This document shows positions 60,822 through 64,000 of a DNA stretch of 64,000 bases, in pieces. This DNA is from Natranaerobius thermophilus JW/NM-WN-LF (lineage in GTDB: Bacteria > Bacillota > Natranaerobiia > Natranaerobiales > Natranaerobiaceae). The notes beneath the pieces are model-generated. The model had not been told where the DNA came from, made no database searches, and saw only the letters and a program-made list of their open reading frames with translations. A program made the translations under genes and the position numbers. The first letter of the stretch is position 1. Every line of letters begins with the position of its first letter. The stretch lies in NCBI RefSeq assembly GCF_000020005.1, contig NC_010718.1, forward strand, positions 935,001 to 999,000, given 5' to 3'.

Positions 60822-61577
60822 ATGATTTTCCAACTCGATGATGTCAAAATGATAAAAATGTCTAAAAATGAGTACTTGGCAGTAGCCTGTGATTCTCTAG
60901 GAGGGATAGGTGAAAAGTCCCTGGATAAGGTAAAAGTTCCTTGCGAATGGGTAGGCAGAGTTTTGACTCGAGTAGCTGTCATGGAACTTTTAGCACTTAG
61001 AATAGATCCCTTTCTAGTTATAAACACCCTGGCAAATGAAATGGTACCAACTGGTGAACAAATCATTTCGGGTATTAAAGAAGAATTGGATACTGTTGAG
61101 ATTGATCCTGAGATTTCTTTGACAGGCAGTTGTGAGACAAATATCGTTACTGACCAGACTGGAGCGGGTGTAACAGTTTTGGGAAAATCTCCAGAATTTC
61201 CTGGATGGGGCTATAGTTATCCAGGTATAGCTCTATATATGATAGGAACCCCCAAAGTAGGTGCTGAAGTTGACCTTAACGATCCCGAAATAATGGACTT
61301 GCAAACTATGAAAGAGTTGAGTGAAATAAACGGAGTTTTAGAAATTCTACCTGTGGGTTCCCAGGGTTTATTAAAAGAATCCAACACCCTGGCAAACAGA
61401 TCAGAACTAAGGTTACAGCTTAATAACGCTATAAAAACAGATGAAGGCTTGTTGACAAAATCTGCTGGTCCCAGTACTTGTGTGATTTTTACAGCTGACC
61501 ATGATGGTGCCGACCAGGCCCAAAAACTGGCCCAAGTTTCTGGAAAAAAGATGACCCAGTTGGGAAGATTGTATTAA
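60822..61577 (+). CDS. cblS: AIR-synthase-related protein, likely alpha-ribazole kinase CblS
   Basis: A 251-residue ATP-binding protein of the PurM/ThiL/SelD fold: YLAVACDSLGGIGEK at the N-terminus, VMELLALRIDPFLVINTLANE and TGSCETNI. CblS phosphorylates alpha-ribazole to alpha-ribazole phosphate, the substrate for CobS, bypassing CobT. The context (after the CblT-like gene and before cbiB and cobS) supports this; activity is inferred. A 16-bp tandem repeat extends through its stop. Confidence 0.68.
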   Translation: MIFQLDDVKMIKMSKNEYLAVACDSLGGIGEKSLDKVKVPCEWVGRVLTRVAVMELLALRIDPFLVINTLANEMVPTGEQIISGIKEELDTVEIDPEISLTGSCETNIVTDQTGAGVTVLGKSPEFPGWGYSYPGIALYMIGTPKVGAEVDLNDPEIMDLQTMKELSEINGVLEILPVGSQGLLKESNTLANRSELRLQLNNAIKTDEGLLTKSAGPSTCVIFTADHDGADQAQKLAQVSGKKMTQLGRLY

Positions 61578-61608
61578 AAGAAGATTGTATTAAAAGAAGA
61601 TTGTATAA
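61564..61608. repeat. Tandem 16-bp repeat across the cblS stop
   Basis: GAAGATTGTATTAAAA occurs twice in full and once in part (2.8 copies), overlapping the last codons and stop of cblS. Confidence 0.85.
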
Positions 61609-61647
61609 ACAAATTAATTAAGATGTAATACGGAGTGGGTGTTTTAT

Positions 61648-62622
61648 ATGGAAATAATCGGAACTTCAATATTGATAGTTATATTTGCTTTTTTAATTGA
61701 CAGCCTCTTGGGAGATTTTCTGGGCCGTTATCACCCTGTTTGTTTAATTGCCCTGTTAATTAATTTTTTATGGGAAAAGATTGTAACAATCAGTACTTCT
61801 TGGGGCTTTAATTTTCTTTTGGAAGGAAACAACTTTTCTGGTCTAGCTAAATTCGCCGGATTTTTAATAACGATTATAGTAGTTGGTGTGACTTTTACTT
61901 TAAGTTATTACTTAGCTTCCATGCATTTCATAATAGATATTTTATTAATATATTTTGCGTTATCTTATAAAAGTTTAGTGGAGCATCTGGCTCGTGTTTT
62001 ATGTCCTTTATCACATGGTGATTTAATCAAAGCCAGGGAAGAATTGTCGAAAATCGTTGGTAGGGACGTGGACTATCTGGAGGAAGCTGAAATTGCCAGG
62101 GGTGGTATAGAAACTAGTGCAGAAAGTTTATGTGACGGAATTATAGCACCTTTATTTTTTGCTTTTATTGGTGGGGCCCCCCTGGTAATGTCCTATAAAG
62201 CAGTCAACACTTTGGATTCAATGATCGGTTACAACTTTTATCCCTACAAAGATCTTGGCTTTGCCTCGGCCAAGTTGGATGATGTATTAAATCTGATACC
62301 GGCTCGTCTAACTGCCGTTTTTATCTTAATTACATCATTACTAACAAAGAAAAACTTTGTTAAAGGCCTGCAAGTTATGAGACATGATGCATCAAAACAT
62401 CCTAGTCCCAATGCCGGTTTTTCCGAATCAGTCATGGCCGGAATTTTGAATATCAAATTGGGTGGTGTCAACTATTACTCCGGAAATAAATCCTTCCGAC
62501 ATTATATGAATGAAACCGGGCATAGTCCTGACCATTTAGTATTAAGACAAGCAATTAATATAGTTCATCTTACAGCATGGATTGGACTAGCTATCATGGC
62601 TAGCTTGAAGTATTTACTGTGA
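61648..62622 (+). CDS. cbiB: Adenosylcobinamide-phosphate synthase
   Basis: Membrane enzyme that attaches aminopropanol phosphate to adenosylcobyric acid. 324 residues with about five segments; signatures are DSLLGDFLGRYHPV, IVGRDVDYL, ETSAESLCDGIIAPLFF and HPSPNAGFSESVMAG. The ATG at 61648 follows GGAGTGGGTG; a GTG at 61639 overlaps the site. Confidence 0.93.
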   Translation: MEIIGTSILIVIFAFLIDSLLGDFLGRYHPVCLIALLINFLWEKIVTISTSWGFNFLLEGNNFSGLAKFAGFLITIIVVGVTFTLSYYLASMHFIIDILLIYFALSYKSLVEHLARVLCPLSHGDLIKAREELSKIVGRDVDYLEEAEIARGGIETSAESLCDGIIAPLFFAFIGGAPLVMSYKAVNTLDSMIGYNFYPYKDLGFASAKLDDVLNLIPARLTAVFILITSLLTKKNFVKGLQVMRHDASKHPSPNAGFSESVMAGILNIKLGGVNYYSGNKSFRHYMNETGHSPDHLVLRQAINIVHLTAWIGLAIMASLKYLL

Positions 62623-62641
62623 TATGGGAGAGGTGATAACA

Positions 62642-63460
62642 GTGGATAAGATCAAAGAGATAATCGGGAAGTTTTTAGGTGCTACTTCGTTGCTAACGAG
62701 AATTCCCGTTCCTGTTTGGGGATTTAGCTATCCTAATCCTTCTTGGACGCCTTATTTTCCTTTTGTAGGTCTTACTCTGGGAACAATTTATGTGATTGTA
62801 GATATGTTGATAAGTCCTCTACTGGTACCGGAAATTATGGCTTTTTTTATGGTATTACTTGATATATTTTTGTCCGGTGGCTTACATTTGGACGGTTTGG
62901 CTGATAGTTTTGATGGATATTTTAGCGGCAAGACTGGTACTGAATTGCTTGAAATTATGAGGGATAGCAATGTTGGAGCATATGGTGTAATAGCTCTATG
63001 GATCTTATTATCTGGCAAATGGCTATTATTAAGTTTTATTATTTCAATGGGTGAACCCATCTGGTTGTTGTTATTTCCTTGGGCAGGAAGATTGATTATG
63101 TGGCAGGTGTTAATATCTTATCCATATCCTGAAGGTGTTCGCGGGATGGGAGAAATTATAAAAGACTCAAAAGGTTTTAAAACAAGACAGGCCCTTATGG
63201 TACCGGTATTTAGTATAGTAATTGTTCTGTCTCTTTCTCTTTTGCTGACTGGTTTACAATATGATGAGCAATTAAACTTAAGCAATTATTTCTTAGTCAT
63301 TCTGACCATTGTTGCAACTATTTTAGTTGTCGGGATTGTGACTAATATTTTTGTTAAAAATTTTAATGATAAACTAGGTGGAGTTACTGGGGATATATAC
63401 GGAGCCAGTTGTGAAATTGGACAATTACTGGTTTTATCTTTTGGCGCAATATTAATGTGA
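62642..63460 (+). CDS. cobS: Adenosylcobinamide-GDP ribazoletransferase (cobalamin synthase)
   Basis: Membrane enzyme joining the lower ligand alpha-ribazole to adenosylcobinamide-GDP. Signature GGLHLDGLADSFDGYFSG and REIM-like EIMRDSNVGAYG with about six membrane segments, 272 residues. The GTG at 62642 follows GGAGAGGTG; the ATG at 62624 is close behind cbiB but overlaps the site. Confidence 0.93.
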   Translation: MDKIKEIIGKFLGATSLLTRIPVPVWGFSYPNPSWTPYFPFVGLTLGTIYVIVDMLISPLLVPEIMAFFMVLLDIFLSGGLHLDGLADSFDGYFSGKTGTELLEIMRDSNVGAYGVIALWILLSGKWLLLSFIISMGEPIWLLLFPWAGRLIMWQVLISYPYPEGVRGMGEIIKDSKGFKTRQALMVPVFSIVIVLSLSLLLTGLQYDEQLNLSNYFLVILTIVATILVVGIVTNIFVKNFNDKLGGVTGDIYGASCEIGQLLVLSFGAILM

Positions 63461-63556
63461 ATTGTTGATATAACTTCCGGAATATAAATTGTGGGAAATA
63501 TAAGTTGGATGTAATATAATTCAGAATATATAAGTTGCAGAATAGGTGGGATTGCC

Positions 63557-64000
63557 ATGAAAAGTCAGGTAAAAGTTCCTTTGACCTGTGGAGAATGGGT
63601 TCAAGGCACAATTGATGGTCAAGATTTTTTGGTGTCATGTCCAATCAATGCATTTAGCATAGTTACTTTAGAATTATTTGCAGTTGATGAAAGAACCGAA
63701 GTAAAACCAATTAGTGGTGTAAGATATGGCCCCCATGGGTTTCCCCAAATACCTGGGAAAGCAATACAAGCCCTGCAAAGATTTGTTTCTGAACCTAACA
63801 ATGACTTAAATATACCTAGTAAAATTAAAATTGCAGATAAATATGGGATGAATCTAACTATTAAATCTGACCTTCCTTCAGCACAAGGTTTTGGAACCAG
63901 CAGTGCAGATATCTACGGAACATTATACAACTTATATAACTTGATAGGAGCTTCTTTTCATGATCAATATATCTTATCAAGTTCCTTGGCCAGGCAAGCA
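63557..64000 (+). CDS. pduX: L-threonine kinase (PduX), 3' end beyond window
   Basis: GHMP kinase that makes L-threonine O-3-phosphate, precursor of the aminopropanol phosphate used by CbiB. First 148 codons only; still open at 64000. PLTCGEWVQG, FLVSCPINAFS and the ATP loop LPSAQGFGTSSAD identify it. The ATG at 63557 follows AGGTGGGATTG. The threonine-phosphate decarboxylase CobD would be expected next but lies outside. Confidence 0.85.
   Translation, partial: MKSQVKVPLTCGEWVQGTIDGQDFLVSCPINAFSIVTLELFAVDERTEVKPISGVRYGPHGFPQIPGKAIQALQRFVSEPNNDLNIPSKIKIADKYGMNLTIKSDLPSAQGFGTSSADIYGTLYNLYNLIGASFHDQYILSSSLARQA

Noticed and set aside
1-64000. CRISPR array, prophage or integrated plasmid
   Set aside because: No regularly spaced repeats, cas genes, integrase, phage structural genes or tRNA-linked attachment sites were found; the only mobile element seen is the IS.

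Overview
The window is low-GC, gene-dense DNA whose ribosome-binding sites (AGGAGG-type, often with GTG or TTG starts), T-box leader, intrinsic terminators and gene families all point to an anaerobic Firmicute. Glycine-betaine binding, K+/Na+ antiporters, a variant K+ channel, acidic extracytoplasmic domains and a large RNA resembling the OLE class suggest a halophilic, alkaliphilic or thermophilic clostridium of the Natranaerobius type. That placement is inference from gene content, not a database match. No rRNA, tRNA or CRISPR array was seen.

Layout. 1-1.5 kb: a complete IS256-family element with 8-bp target duplications, inserted inside a terminator hairpin. 1.5-8.2 kb: betaine-binding protein, a CPA2 antiporter with a two-RCK TrkA-type protein, an orphan FliD-like protein, a zinc dehydrogenase and a membrane-anchored HExxH protein. 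8.2-17.5 kb: HelD, the YhaO/YhaN nuclease pair, a cupin resembling DMSP lyases, a K+ channel with an aberrant selectivity filter, and a secreted lytic transglycosylase. 17.5-32.3 kb: a DEAD-box helicase behind a terminator-like leader, DegV, a Tat-type lipoprotein radical SAM enzyme next to a membrane spermidine-synthase-like protein, an ABC exporter, UPF0182, threonine synthase and homoserine kinase, and cardiolipin synthase.

32.3-41.4 kb: a CoA-disulfide-reductase-like flavoprotein and a membrane ferredoxin behind a CsoR/CstR-like operator, a 0.65-kb structured RNA with its own promoter and terminator, a TspO-family protein, a two-component system with a Met/His-rich sensor followed by a small secreted protein, a PAP2 phosphatase-like protein and a secreted stalk-domain protein. 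41.4-48.7 kb (minus strand): argG-argH-nhaC behind two T-box antiterminator modules, the first with an Arg (CGC) specifier; this suggests the NhaC-type protein carries arginine or a precursor. Upstream of it lie a short ORF with strong hairpins and a radical SAM/DUF4130 DNA-modification gene pair.

48.7-64.0 kb: an anaerobic (cobalt-early) cobalamin pathway. cbiA converges on cbiX-cbiC; then a cobalamin riboswitch and terminator precede a long operon: TVP38-like membrane protein, cbiD, cbiET, cbiL, cbiF, cbiG, cbiH, cbiJ, cobU, a CblT-like S component, a CblS-like kinase, cbiB, cobS and a truncated pduX running off the window. Corrin-ring construction, lower-ligand (alpha-ribazole) salvage and aminopropanol-phosphate supply are thus gathered in one locus. 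Cobyric acid synthase (cbiP), the corrinoid adenosyltransferase and CobT are not present in the window.
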